A stretch of 64,000 nucleotides of DNA. Origin: Ctenosaura bakeri (taxonomy: Eukaryota > Chordata > Lepidosauria > Squamata > Iguanidae). Below, in pieces: positions 21,322 to 31,925 of the stretch; the stretch's first letter is position 1; each line of letters opens with the position of its first letter. Below the pieces are notes generated by a model. The model was not told the DNA's origin. It did not search any database and saw nothing but the letters and a program-made list of their open reading frames with translations. Position numbers and translations under genes: made by a program. The stretch spans positions 1 to 64,000 of the forward strand of contig CAOLHI010000556.1 in the NCBI GenBank assembly GCA_948474755.1. Reading direction: 5' to 3'.

Positions 21322-21549
21322 TTCTATTTCACATTACATATTTATTCCTATTATTCTACTTTTAACTGCCATGGTTCCATCCTGTGGAATCCTTCAGCTT
21401 GTAGTTTGGTGATGTACTCAAGCACTCTGGCTGAGAATTCTAAATTTCTTTTCCCAAAGTCAAAATCCAAGGATTCCATATTTTTTTTAAAAAAACATAG
21501 GAGTTGAAGTAGAATAACAGTGCTATAATTTAGCAGTGTGAATGGGCCC
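21322..21549. mobile_element. Foldback MITE, second subfamily, decayed
   Basis: TTAACTGCCATGGTTCCATCC and TGTGGAATCCTTCAG on the left face 'caaggattccata' and 'agtgctataatttagcagtg' on the right, ending GTGTGAATGGGCCCC. The left end is eroded. A T/A run at 21481-21497 lies in the right arm. Confidence 0.65.
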
Positions 21550-22079
21550 CAGGATTAAAGTATTGTTCATTTCTCTACTTCTGGTACCCATCTCTAACAT
21601 GGGTATAGCATTGAGTGCCATGCAGTTGTTCTGATGATACCCATATTATACATAGTAACAGGACTATGTATGACTTATACATATGACATAAGACATGAGT
21701 CAGCATGGTGAGAGGTGCTGGGGTTTCCAGCAACATCTAGAAAGTATAAAGTCTCCATCTCTGACTGATAGGAAAGTGCACACATAAGCATGTTTTTACT
21801 CAGAGGTAAGCCTCATTGTGATCTATGGAACTTACTTCCCAGTCTCACTGGCCTCTTTTATTAATGAGTTCAATGGTGATAAAAATGGGGATCAGAAAAG
21901 CTGCAGGACTTTAATGTGTGGGCTGATACAAAATATTGAATGGCAGCTCTCTCTCTCTCTTTTATCTACAAACATATGAACTCAGGCCACAGTTTAATGG
22001 GATGTGACATACATAGCCTGGTTGTGGAAAAATATATTCAGCTGTGGTACTTTGTAATGTAATGAATTAACATTATTTG
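21550..22079. other. Unassigned sequence
   Basis: Nothing recognised except a (CT)n run at 21950-21961. Confidence 0.4.
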
Positions 22080-22300
22080 TCATCAGGTCAGCTTCAACTT
22101 ATGCCAACCCCAGCAATGAGAGACAATCTGTTATTAACAACCCTGCTCAAGTCTTGCAAATTAAGGGTGATGGCTTCCTTTTCTGACTTAATCCATCCAT
22201 AATGTGGTCTTACTGCCTTCCACTTTACCAAGCAACTTTGCCCAGATGTTCTGCAATGAATGTCTGAAATTAAATCATACCACCAGGTGAGCTTTCATCC
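22080..22300 (-). mobile_element. BovB LINE fragment
   Basis: 'catcaggtcagcttcaactta' then 'tgccaaccc', 'aacaaccctgctcaagtcttg' and 'tggcttcctttt' follow the minus-strand 3' part of BovB and match the larger fragment at 49388. No intact coding frame. Confidence 0.75.
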
Positions 22301-23699
22301 AGCAATTTCTCTTACAACCTACACTTTTTTTTTAAGTGGTAGCAATCATGATTGTTGAGATGTATCTCAAAAATCTGCTCTATCTTCAATGATCACAGGA
22401 AACAGAAAATAGATGATACTATTGTAGCAAAATGTCATTATGATTCCTTGTGTGGCCAGATTTCATTTAAAAAAAAAAAAAAAAGCTTAATATCTGGCTT
22501 TGCTAGAGGAGAGTAATACCATATACTACAAGGTGCCAGAAGAGTCATTTTAGAGAGACAAATGAATGGAACAAAAGTGTAAGGAGGAGACTCACTGCAA
22601 TAAGGGAAGCTGCCCAAAATAACATGCTTCACAAGTAAATGGCACAGAGGAAAATAGTGACTAGGAAGAGAAACAGGGAATAAGTGTTGTGTTATATTGT
22701 GTTCCACCCCTTTAAAGTGAGCCCAGAAGACCTCAGTGCTCACTTTTAATCTGGGGCAGAAGCTAATAGCATACAGCCCAACTTTTCCAATTCAACAAAA
22801 ACAGTCTCAGTTAATGTTGACTGACCTTTTCCCCTGCTTCAAAAATGTCCAGGTATGTTCTTCCTCTCCCAGTTTCCCCCTTTGTCCTCAGCTTACTTCC
22901 ATTGCTGCAAATACTTGTGTGGCTTCTGAAGTGGGGAAGTTCCCTCATGCAGGAGAGCATATACCCAGAAGTGCTGCTTGTCCTGTCTTGGTTGGGAACT
23001 TTTTCCCCATCCTCAGACAAGAGGGAGTGGAGGAATGCCAGTTCACTCACAAAGAGGAGGGTTGGCCAGCAGCAGCAACTGTCTATGTGCACAAGACTGC
23101 TTTTCAGGAAAGCTGAAAGGCTAGGGAACTGCTTCCTGTGTAGTTTCTCCCAGTCTGTCCTCTAAGAGGAGTGGCAAAAGCATGTGAATGCACCTTGCTG
23201 GCTCGTAGCAAGCATCACCACTGGCAACTGGATACCAAAGGTTTCATTTTCTTCCTTTTGCTTTTTCCCTTTAATCTTAAAGTGGGAGGCACAGGCAAGA
23301 GTGCCTGATTTGCTGCTAGGGAAAGGGAGGGAAGGAGGGAGTGTATGTGTTCCTTTTGTTGTCTTCTTATGGTGGTCTGCTGCGGGGAGGGAGCTGCTCT
23401 CTGCCAGAAAGGGGAGGCTGCCTGCTCCTGAAGCAGGAAGAGAAGGCTTGCTTCAGCAGCCAACAGCAATGTTTTTCTTCTCTCTCTCTCTCTCTCCTTG
23501 GTTTAGAGAGAGAGAGTGCTGCTCTGAGAAGAGGTGGGACTCGTTTTCAACAGAGGTGCACTTTGCACAGTAAGAAAGGAGGCAAGTGCAAGTCTGAGGC
23601 TTGCTTTGTCAACTGAGAAGATTTGATGGGCTTGTACTGGGAAGTGGAAGTTGTGAGGAGAGTTAGCTCAGGATTTCACTCTATGAACTATCCTGTTCT
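22301..23699. other. Unassigned sequence with poly-A and (TC)/(GA) hairpin
   Basis: Poly-A 22468-22484. At 23475-23515 a (TC)n tract faces a (GA)n tract across TTGGTTTA and can fold. Overlapping ORFs at 22736-23616 are motif-free and occur in several frames of the same GC-richer DNA; I treat them as chance. Confidence 0.4.
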
Positions 23700-24204
23700 A
23701 CTCACTCTCTTTCTTCCCTTCTAGAAAGGAAAACAGAATAGTCTGCCCTGAGTTAATTCAGCCAAGATGCATTTTTCCCCTTGTGGAAGCTGCTGCACGG
23801 TGGATATAGAGAGGCAAGTGTGACAGAGTACAGGCAGAGTGGTAGAAAAGCCACCCAGTGACAGGTTGCTAGGCAACTAACAATGGCCACTCCATAGGAA
23901 AGCCCAGCCCTTTTAGTGGGAAGGAGGGAGGAGGCCTGATTTAGAATGTATTTATAGTTGGCACACTGGTTTGAGAGGGGAGAGACAGAATTTTCCAGAA
24001 TGGTCAAACTGTTCAAGTTCAAGGTGAGGAGTGAATCCTTCAGCCAGAGGAGTTCTCATTCGGTTGAGGACAGCTGAATGGGAGGGGTATTTTCTCAAGA
24101 CTAGAGAAAGGGCAGAAGAAAATCCCCCCTGTTAAATCTGGTCAAAGAGAGTGGCCTAGATTTGGTAACATAGCCTTTGGCAAAGAGGGAAGCCAGAGTG
24201 CTCT

Positions 24205-24206
24205 TT

Positions 24207-24249
<43 letters not shown>

Positions 24250-24250
24250 C
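24205..24250. repeat. (GT)n/(GA)n microsatellite
   Basis: TGTGTGTGTGAGAGA... tract immediately left of the GC-rich MITE. Confidence 0.95.
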
Positions 24251-24253
24251 AGA

Positions 24254-24734
24254 GGCCCTTTCCACACAAGGGTTAAAAAACAGTGTAGAGCGACCTCTGA
24301 CGGAGGTCATCTACACCATAAAGTGGATTGGGGCGGACTACTTTTGCGTAGTTTCACACCCCAATCCGCGCTAGGGCAACCAGAAGTGGTGGCGCTGCGT
24401 GCTTTTTGAAAACCACTTTTCATGTGGTTTTTAAAAGGCATGGGGCATGCAGCCCCGTGCAGCCGCATCGCAGCACCCGGTGTGGATTTGCAGGCGCGCA
24501 CAAGGGTGTCAGATCTGCTGGGGGCAGGATTTTCAGCTGGTGAGTTTCTCCGGTTGGTGGAGAGGCTCCACCAGTCGTAAGCCGCCATTTTGGGCGCTGC
24601 AGGACGCCGCAGGATGCCAATGAGTGTGGAGCAGTGAAAACATGCTGCTCCACTGGCGATGGACTTACCCGGTTTAAGGTAAGCTCCATTTCAGCATGTT
24701 TCCGGCCGTTTCTTCGACCGTGTGTGGAAAGGGC
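24254..24734. mobile_element. GC-rich 481-bp MITE with Harbinger-like ends
   Basis: Ends GGCCCTTTCCACACA and TGTGTGGAAAGGGC are inverted and match the terminal bases of the AT-richer foldback MITEs of this window. The interior is unlike them: GC-rich with many CpG, including GCGACCTCTGACGG, CAATCCGCG, GCAGCCGCATCGCAG and TTTCTTCGACCG. ORFs across it are compositional. A target duplication is not clear because the left flank is a GA microsatellite. Confidence 0.75.
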
Positions 24735-26350
24735 AAGAGAGAAAGAAAGAGCTGGACCTGTGCCTTTATGATGTTATAAAGAAACAAGAATCTGTTTAAA
24801 AATAATCTAAAGATCTGTTTGAACTTGGACACATTTATAAAATCAAATACTTTACTCTCTGTTTGTTGTTTTAATAAAGATTATATTATATTTTCTTATA
24901 AAGTTGGGCACAACTGAATGATTCTCAGTGGTTATAACCATCCAGAACCATGCTACCATAAATCATTAACGGAGTTTTAATTATCAAATGAAAGGCTTTA
25001 TCCTGGTTACACAAAGGTGGTGTTTCTAGGGAAGGCCAGAACTGTGTATAAAGAAAAAGAAAAGCCTCCAAGAATACAGGTCAGAAATGGCAAATCTGTC
25101 CCTGGTGAAATGGTTTTGGATCAGGAGGATGTGACCAGTCAACCTGGCTCTGACAGACATGGTGGTGAAACAACATCTGCAGTATTGACACTACCTACTG
25201 GCCATGGTACCAGAGCACAGTCAGCTAATTTCTGGGTCACTGCAGACATTAAGATTTTACATCAGAGCAACTTAGTGGTTTAGCCCAGCTTGGCTGTAGA
25301 AGCAGGACAGTGAGTTATACTGCTTAGAGCTCTCTGTGAGGGAACAGCCTGCATAAGTGGCTCATTCTAGAAGATATCCTGTCTATAGAGATGGGGTGAC
25401 TTTGAAGCTTTCTTTGTGAGTTGTAAGCTTCCAGAGAGCTTTTGTGTTTTATAGTGTCCCTGCGGCTCTCAATAATATGCATGAACTCCAACTACAGCTC
25501 TCAAAAATTTGAGAGCAGTTGAAGCCAATATGTCATTGGAGGACATGAACAACTTACCTGTGGAACTGGCAAGGCAACAGCTAAGCCTCACCCCCAGAAG
25601 TGCTTCAGAGTTCTTGCCTGAAAACCTGGAAGCTCTTATCAAGATCTGGTGTATGCATTTCAGCAAGGAGTGGATGTTTGGTGACAAAGAGCAAGGCCTC
25701 CACAGCAAAGGAGATCTGCTTCCTGACTGAGTTGGAACAGCTCTTACGGCATTCTCTCAGTGAGGTGAATGGACCATCTGTCAATCCCAACCTTGGAATA
25801 GTTCTCAGTTGGCTGAGGGGCAGGAAAGCAGTTTTGTTTACTGGGACACAGGAGCCCAAGTTTCAGCTACTCATCATTCCTATGTGTATCCAAGCCTCCT
25901 AATGACCACTTTAGGATTACTGTCACGGTCTTAAGAACACCCCAGTGCAATTGCCAACAGTACACATCCCTGTTCAGTACAAGGTATGGAAAGGTTACTC
26001 GACCTTTGCAGTGTACAGTAACTTTGAATATACTGCAATCTTGGGTGATGATCTAGTCTTCAATGCCAGGCAGGCATTGGAAGGAAGCCAGAAGGCAGTC
26101 CATGGTCACCTGAAGCCTAAGTGAGCGTCAATCTACACCCCAGCCTGATGACTATCCTGCATTTGAACTTCATTCAGAGTTGCCTACTGTACCTATCATA
26201 GTGTTGCCCAGGGGGATGGAAGAGTTGTCAGTGAGGAACCAGCAGGGTTAGGTGATGCGGGACACGGGCAGACTCTCAGCAAGAACCCAAGGCTGCAGGA
26301 CTAACAGCAGTGGCAATGAGTGCTACTTTACCCTGAGAGATAACAAGGCT

Positions 26351-27344
26351 CAAAGTGCTCACTGCTAGTCAAGAGCCAACAACAGCCAAAGGAACTGCGG
26401 AGAAAACTCTGGATTATACTGAACTGGACTGTATTGAATTTAGGAAAAGAGGAAAAAACTAAATTATAAATATAATATTGTGTGTGTATGTGCAGCATGA
26501 TTATAAATATTATACTGTGCATTAATGTAAAAGTGACCAGACCCTGATCAGAATGGCAGTTTCCTCTCAGACTCATGATCATTCCATGAGCTCTATGTTC
26601 ACACCCACCCCATTTGCTCAATACACATTATATATGAGATTCATATATCTCCCAGCTTCTTCATAAAGCTCGTGTGGTCACCTTGAAGTAATCACAGCTT
26701 CTCAATCTAAACTACCTCAGTAGTTTTAATGCAGATGGTGAGGACAGTTCATGGTGGTCTTCTGAATCTGAGAGTCTGCTAGGGCAGGCTGTATGCCGGG
26801 AGCCCAGGGACTTTCCCACAATTTGGGGGGTTTTTGGAGGGTATGCTCTTCTCTTTTTCCTCTTGCTACTATGGAAAGCTGCTGCTAGGGTGAACAGCTC
26901 TCTCAAGTCCAAAATTACTTTTCTTGCTGCCATCTTGACTTGTGTTGCCTCCCCTTGACCAACCCTGACACACCCCAACAGCCAAAGCTCTCTGTTCCCA
27001 CTAATTCACTCAAGCAAAGCCCATTCCATCCAGAAAGCAGGAGAAAGACAGAAGAGGAGCAGAGCCCATGGCAGGAAAGGTAGAGGTGGCAACAGCCAAA
27101 ATACTTGCATCTCTAGAATAAGTCAGAAGGTTTCTGAATGGCTCACTCTCAGTCTTCAGAATCAGGTTATATGAGTGCCTGGATATCAAAGACCCAGAAC
27201 CAAGCTTTCAAGGGGCTTTCCGACAATCTACAGCTGCAGTTCTTCTCCTTCTCCTGAATTGGCAGTGGGGGGGATCCCTTAGAGTTTGGTGGGAGGGATG
27301 TTTCACTCCAGCTTTATTGCAATTATATTGAACGCTGTAATGTA
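26351..27344. other. Unassigned sequence
   Basis: May include the far end of the decayed LTR element. The minus-strand ORF 26978-26712 (basic, RKKRRAYPPK) has no recognised family. Confidence 0.4.
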
Positions 27345-27740
27345 TCTATACTGTACAGTGGAAGTGGTTTGATACCACTTTAACTGTGATGGCTTCATCC
27401 TATGGAATCCTGGGATCTGGGGTTTATTGAGGTACTTAGAATTCAAAGACATAGCTATGTTGGTCTGTACCAGCATAGAAAGGAATCTTGTAGACCTTTG
27501 AGGTTAACTGGGAGAAAGGAGTTTATATCACAAGCTTGCATAGACTGATGGTGCATACTAAACCTGCTACAAACCTCTTTCTCTCAGTTAGTCTCAAAGG
27601 TGAAATTATTTGCTAGAATGTTCTAGTGCCAGTCTACTGAGAATGTAGACTTCAAACTACAAATCCCAAGATATCCCAGAATAGAGCTGTTAACAGTTAA
27701 AAGGATATCAAACTGCTATAACATGTAGTAGTACATGTGT
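27345..27740. mobile_element. Foldback MITE, second subfamily, interrupted
   Basis: Left arm 'gataccactttaactgtgatg' and 'catcctatggaatcctggga'; right arm 'caaactacaaatcccaagata' and 'cagttaaaaggatatcaaact'. The centre is occupied by a different foldback repeat (27442-27627). Ends are approximate. Confidence 0.65.
27442..27627. repeat. Foldback repeat inserted in the MITE
   Basis: 'catagctatgttggtctgtac' and 'tgtagacctttgaggttaact' then 'gggagaaagg' is faced by 'cctctttctctcagttagtc' and 'tcaaaggtgaaatta'. It belongs to the widespread sauropsid repeat containing GTTGGTCTGTA..CTTTGAGACTAACTGA; class not known to me. Confidence 0.6.
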
Positions 27741-29230
27741 ACTCATTATCAACTGAAAGGTATAGAGGCTGACTAGAATTGTGTCTTTATGCTGTCCCTG
27801 CCCAAAAATTTAAGTCCCCAGTTCTCAGGGATTAGACACTACTGCAATACATTTGCTGGGATAGTTGTTTTTCCTGCAAGTCTGTGAAGAGTGAGTCAGG
27901 CAGTATCAGTAAAAGATGCCAGAAAAAATTGTGCATAGAAGCAGGGTGCAAAATCAATCAGCTCTCCCTTGCCGATATGCTATGGACAGCCGTGCTTATC
28001 TCACTCTTGAGAGCTGCAATCTAGTCATTTTTCAGAGCCATTTTTTTATCATTACATTGCATTAGTATTCTATTTTTCAAATGCCTGTTTAGGAAACTGC
28101 AGAAACTGTTATGTATTCAGCAGTAGTCCATAGATGGCCTCAAGCATCTCCTTTAATAAGAGCTAAATATTGGCTAGGATGTTAGAATTATTTGCCAATT
28201 ACCTTTTCCAGAACTAGCATGTGATTATTTATTTCTGCAGAGAGAAAAAGAACACAGTGATGGGAGTGAGAGTCCCTCTGGTTTCATTGAACTAGAAATC
28301 CTGCCAGCCTAGCATTTAATATCCCCCTCCATCCTTATGCCGACGGTTAAATTCTAGCAAACGTTTTATTTAAGTGTGTTATGAATAGTCTTTCTCTCTG
28401 TTGATTTGTACAGTCTTCATGCCACAGGCCACAATAACAAAAAAAAAATACAAAATATATTAGCCTATACACAAGTTGTACCACAAAATTGCTTAAAAAG
28501 AACAGAGATAATGCAGGCATTCTCAGTAAGATTATGCACACCAAAACGTAAGTTTTAGAATAAGTAATACAAGCTTTACATGAAGCAGCATTTTGCAAAG
28601 GCTGGTACCTTCAGCAGGGAACACACAGAACCTTTGCACATAAGCCCCAGTCAGGTAGCCATTTATTTGGGTAAACTGAGCATGCAAATTACAGGTAGGA
28701 GAATTGTGACAGCAAGCCCCCCGCACACACCCTACAGACATGCAGTAGAGCATGTACCTGCATCCATTATAACATAACATTAACATGTATACTGTAACAG
28801 AATGCCAGCCTACCTTAGAACACTAGCTGAAGTACACCTTGCACTGCTCAAGTCCATACTTAAAAGAAATTTCATAGGGCTCTTTGTTTTCCTGCCCCCC
28901 CGGTACCATTTTCCTTTGTTTTTATTTTTACTTCATTTTATACAGAATTTTAAGCTTCCCCCTCACTCTTCCCTATGAGACACCCATAAAAAAAACCCTG
29001 CTTTCCTCATCCTCTTAAGTGAGATCCAGAAAAGGGGGAGCATCTGTAAGGAGAATTACTAGCTGCTAGCTCCACTTGCTATCAAGTCAGTATTCCATTT
29101 CCTTTCAGAACTCAATGCTTTTCAGCAGAAGCCCTGCCCTCTTGCACCAATGTGGCCAGGCAAAGCCCAAAACCTAAAACACACAAGCAAGCACTCAGAA
29201 AGCTCAGCCAGTCTTTACCCAAAAGACAAA
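27741..29230. other. Unassigned sequence
   Basis: No family recognised. Overlapping ORFs near 28350-28786 on both strands are AT-rich and motif-free. Confidence 0.4.
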
Positions 29231-29431
29231 GGGCTTTTCTGCACCACACTCTTATAGTGATATGATTCCACTTTCAACATTCCATGGAATCCTGGGATTT
29301 GCAGTTTAGGGGAAGCATTTAAAATTCCAAGCCAGAGAGCTCTTTGGCCTCAGCAAACTACAAACCCCAGAATTCCACAAGATGTTGAAAGTGGAATAAT
29401 AGCACTATAACAGTGTAGTGTGGAAAGACCC
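29231..29431. mobile_element. Foldback MITE (Harbinger-like)
   Basis: Ends GGGCTTTTCTGCACCACAC and GTGTAGTGTGGAAAGACCC; AAA flanks both sides (29228-29230, 29432-29434). Arms TGATTCCACTTTCAACATTC and CATGGAATCCTGGGATTTGC are mirrored by CCCCAGAATTCCACAAGATG and TTGAAAGTGGAATAATAGC. Confidence 0.85.
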
Positions 29432-31313
29432 AAAGTTTACCTTACTCTGTCCTATTCTTACTCTTACTCTAATCCCACACAAAACACCTATTTTCCTTGA
29501 CCTATTCCCCAAACTTATATCCATCAGACAATGAGTTGAGGCTGTCAGTGACTACCAGTCATGATGTATATTTATTTTATTATTACAAAGCTATAGAAAG
29601 CCTAGCCCTGCACAGCTGTATCTCTGGAAAAATGCAGAGAAGTGGAAGATAGAAACTGCTTCCTAGGGATAATCAACCCCCTCACCCCGCCAAAAAAAAT
29701 TGAATGCTAATAATAGTTACACAGCCAGGGGTCCTGCTTGCTGGGCAGATCTGGAGTTATCCAGAAAAGTAACTTTTCTAGGCTCTGTATATTAGTCCAC
29801 TAAGTTGTATTCAGGTGTTTTATAAAAACATGAGCCAAGTAATATTTTTGCCTTATGGGGCTAAAATAGAGAGAGAAGTCTTTTTCTCAGTTGTAACTCT
29901 AACTCAGAGTCATTCAGAGATGAATGGTAGGGAAAATTCAGGGTACAGAAGAGAAGATGGTTTGCTCCTTCTTTTCTCTGTACAATAAATCCCACGATGG
30001 ATTCCAGTTCCTGCCTTGGTTAATGGCAGATGTGATCTAGCATTTTTCCATTAGATAACAAACCTCAAATTGTTGTACCTGACAGAGGGGCTCCCTCTGT
30101 CAAGCCATGGACTCTCTGATACACTGATGGTTTGAAGGATCTCCAGATGAGCAGGATCAGGACTGCAATATGTCCATTCAGGAATGAAGAACCCTCTGCA
30201 AGTGATCCCTAAAATAATTGCATGCTTCAGAGGAGCTTGGGGGTGAGTGTTTCACATCCCCTTTATGGACATTACATTAACTTTCATTTTTAATTTCATT
30301 AGTTTTGATGGGAAAAGAAAGGCAAGAAGTTTGCAACAGATAAGCCTATTTCCCTATGGTTAAAGTGCCTTTTCATGAGACAGAGAATTTAAAGAGAGAG
30401 TATTTTTTTCTTTAGATCACTACATAAAGGACAAGTTAATCATTTCAACCATCTTCTTTCCTGTCTCTCTTTTGGATTTATAAATGTTGAAATCAATGGC
30501 TCTATCATTAATTTTTGGAGACTTTTTTTGTGAACGATGTTCTTCTATACCTGTGGATTTAAAGAAACAGTGTGTAACTCCTTTCCCTCTAGAATGATGG
30601 AATGAATGTACCGTAACTCCGTTTAAAGTTCTCCTGATTCAATTTGCAAAACTTCTAGCAAATACATTATTTCCGTCTTCTATGAGGTACAACCCATCTT
30701 AAGTTGTTCATGTCCTTCAACAGAAAGGAATGATGAAAACAAACTGTATCCCAAGGACTTTTAGCTTCCTACTTAGAGCCTCATAGTCCCCTGCAATATG
30801 TCTTGCCATATCTTGTCATATCACTTGCTCCAACATGGATCTGAAAGAAGGTATAATGATCAGTGGCCTATTGAGTCTTGTCAGCCACCCTGTTACCTTA
30901 CAAAACCTCTTACCATGCCCATACACCACTGCTTCTGTTCCTTACAACAGGGTCTCACCAACTGCCACAATACATCTCTTCTTTCTCTGACAATAGGCAG
31001 TAGCTCTTCTGTCTATAGAAGCCTGCAAGGTTGCTTCTATGGCTTCAGAGGTATGAGGTTGTTGTCCCTGTTGCTCATAATTGCTGACTAAGGAGAGAGT
31101 TTGGAATCGATTGTGTACTCCAAAGTTGAAGCATGGTTCTTGATAGTTCTGTTACTGTGTGGCACATTCTTCCAAGTACCTTCTTCCTTTTTTGTTTGTT
31201 TAATATCCCACTTCATTTCTGGGACAGGTGTTGTTCTCTTAGCTCTAAATAAGTTTTTCAGGCTCTTAGGCAAGGCACTGGTGTTTCCCTACCTCAAGAC
31301 CAGGGGCTTGTTC
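29432..31313. other. Unassigned sequence
   Basis: No repeat family recognised. The 97-codon ORF at 30798-31091 has a cysteine/histidine-rich look but no motif I can name, and its frame closes on both sides. Confidence 0.35.
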
Positions 31314-31500
31314 ACAATACAGAATTATAGCATTATGATTCCACTTGAACTGCCTTGGTTTCATAGGGAGAGGCATTTAGAATCTGCAGCCAGAGTGCTG
31401 CATTGCTTCATCAAACTACAGATCCCAGGATTCCACAGAATGGAACCATGGCAGTTAAAATGGAATAACAGCTCCATAATTAGATAATGTGAATGAGCCC
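31314..31500. mobile_element. Foldback MITE, second subfamily
   Basis: Ends GGGCTTGTTCACAATA and AATGTGAATGAGCCC are inverted; CAG occurs at 31311-31313 and 31501-31503 as a 3-bp target duplication. Arms contain TTATAGCATTATGATTCCAC and the mirrored GTTAAAATGGAATAACAG. Confidence 0.85.
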
Positions 31501-31538
31501 CAGAACAAAGGAAATCCCTCCCAGGTGTAAATCATATA

Positions 31539-31923
31539 CAGTCAGCCCTCCACATTTGCAGGTTTCACTTTTGCAGATTTCATTATTCACAGATTATTTG
31601 CTGTCACCTCTGCTGCCTCCCTATGCAATTTTTAATAGGGATTGCAAGCCTTGTGAGACTGAAAAACTGCAAATGAGGCTCGCAAGTCCCTATAAAAAAT
31701 CGTGTGGGGCAGCAGTAGAGGTGACAGTAGGCCGCACTGGCCACCCACTTCTGCCTTGTGAAAGAAACCTGGTGCCTCAAAGGAATCCACAGTGGGTTGA
31801 AGATGGTGATCATACTTTTTTTTGTGTTAAACATGGTTTGGGAGGGCCTAAAGTTATTCACAATTTTTTCCACTTTCATGAGAGTCCTGTGTCCCTAACT
31901 CTAGCAAATGCGGAGGATGACTG
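31539..31923. mobile_element. Tigger/pogo-type MITE with TA target duplication
   Basis: Ends CAGTCAGCCCTCCACATTTG and CAAATGCGGAGGATGACTG are inverted, with TA on each side (31537-31538, 31924-31925). This is the Tc1/mariner-superfamily Tigger pattern. No transposase. ORFs crossing it are chance. Confidence 0.9.
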
Positions 31924-31925
31924 TA

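Larger units (their letters stand above)
23700..26350 (+). mobile_element. Decayed LTR retroelement: LTR plus gag/protease remnant
   Basis: An LTR-like region (about 23740-24960) has a TATA-like GTATTTATAGTTGG near 23947 and TTTTAATAAAGATT (polyadenylation signal, 24871-24880). Downstream, 25017-26130 contains coding remnants, including a retroelement aspartic-protease motif DTGAQVS (25845-25865) and a later LGDDLVFNARQ-like piece. Frames are broken many times. No reverse transcriptase or primer-binding site was recognised, so gypsy versus ERV is open. A GC-rich MITE is inserted in the LTR. Borders are approximate. Confidence 0.5.

Noticed and set aside
22736..23616. Cluster of overlapping ORFs (up to 129 codons) on both strands
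   Set aside because: GC-richer sequence opens multiple frames; no recognised domain, no splice-like structure.
25497..25516. Perfect 20-bp palindrome GCTCTCAAAAATTTGAGAGC
   Set aside because: Short, AT-centred, single occurrence; no context for a terminator or binding site in this genome.
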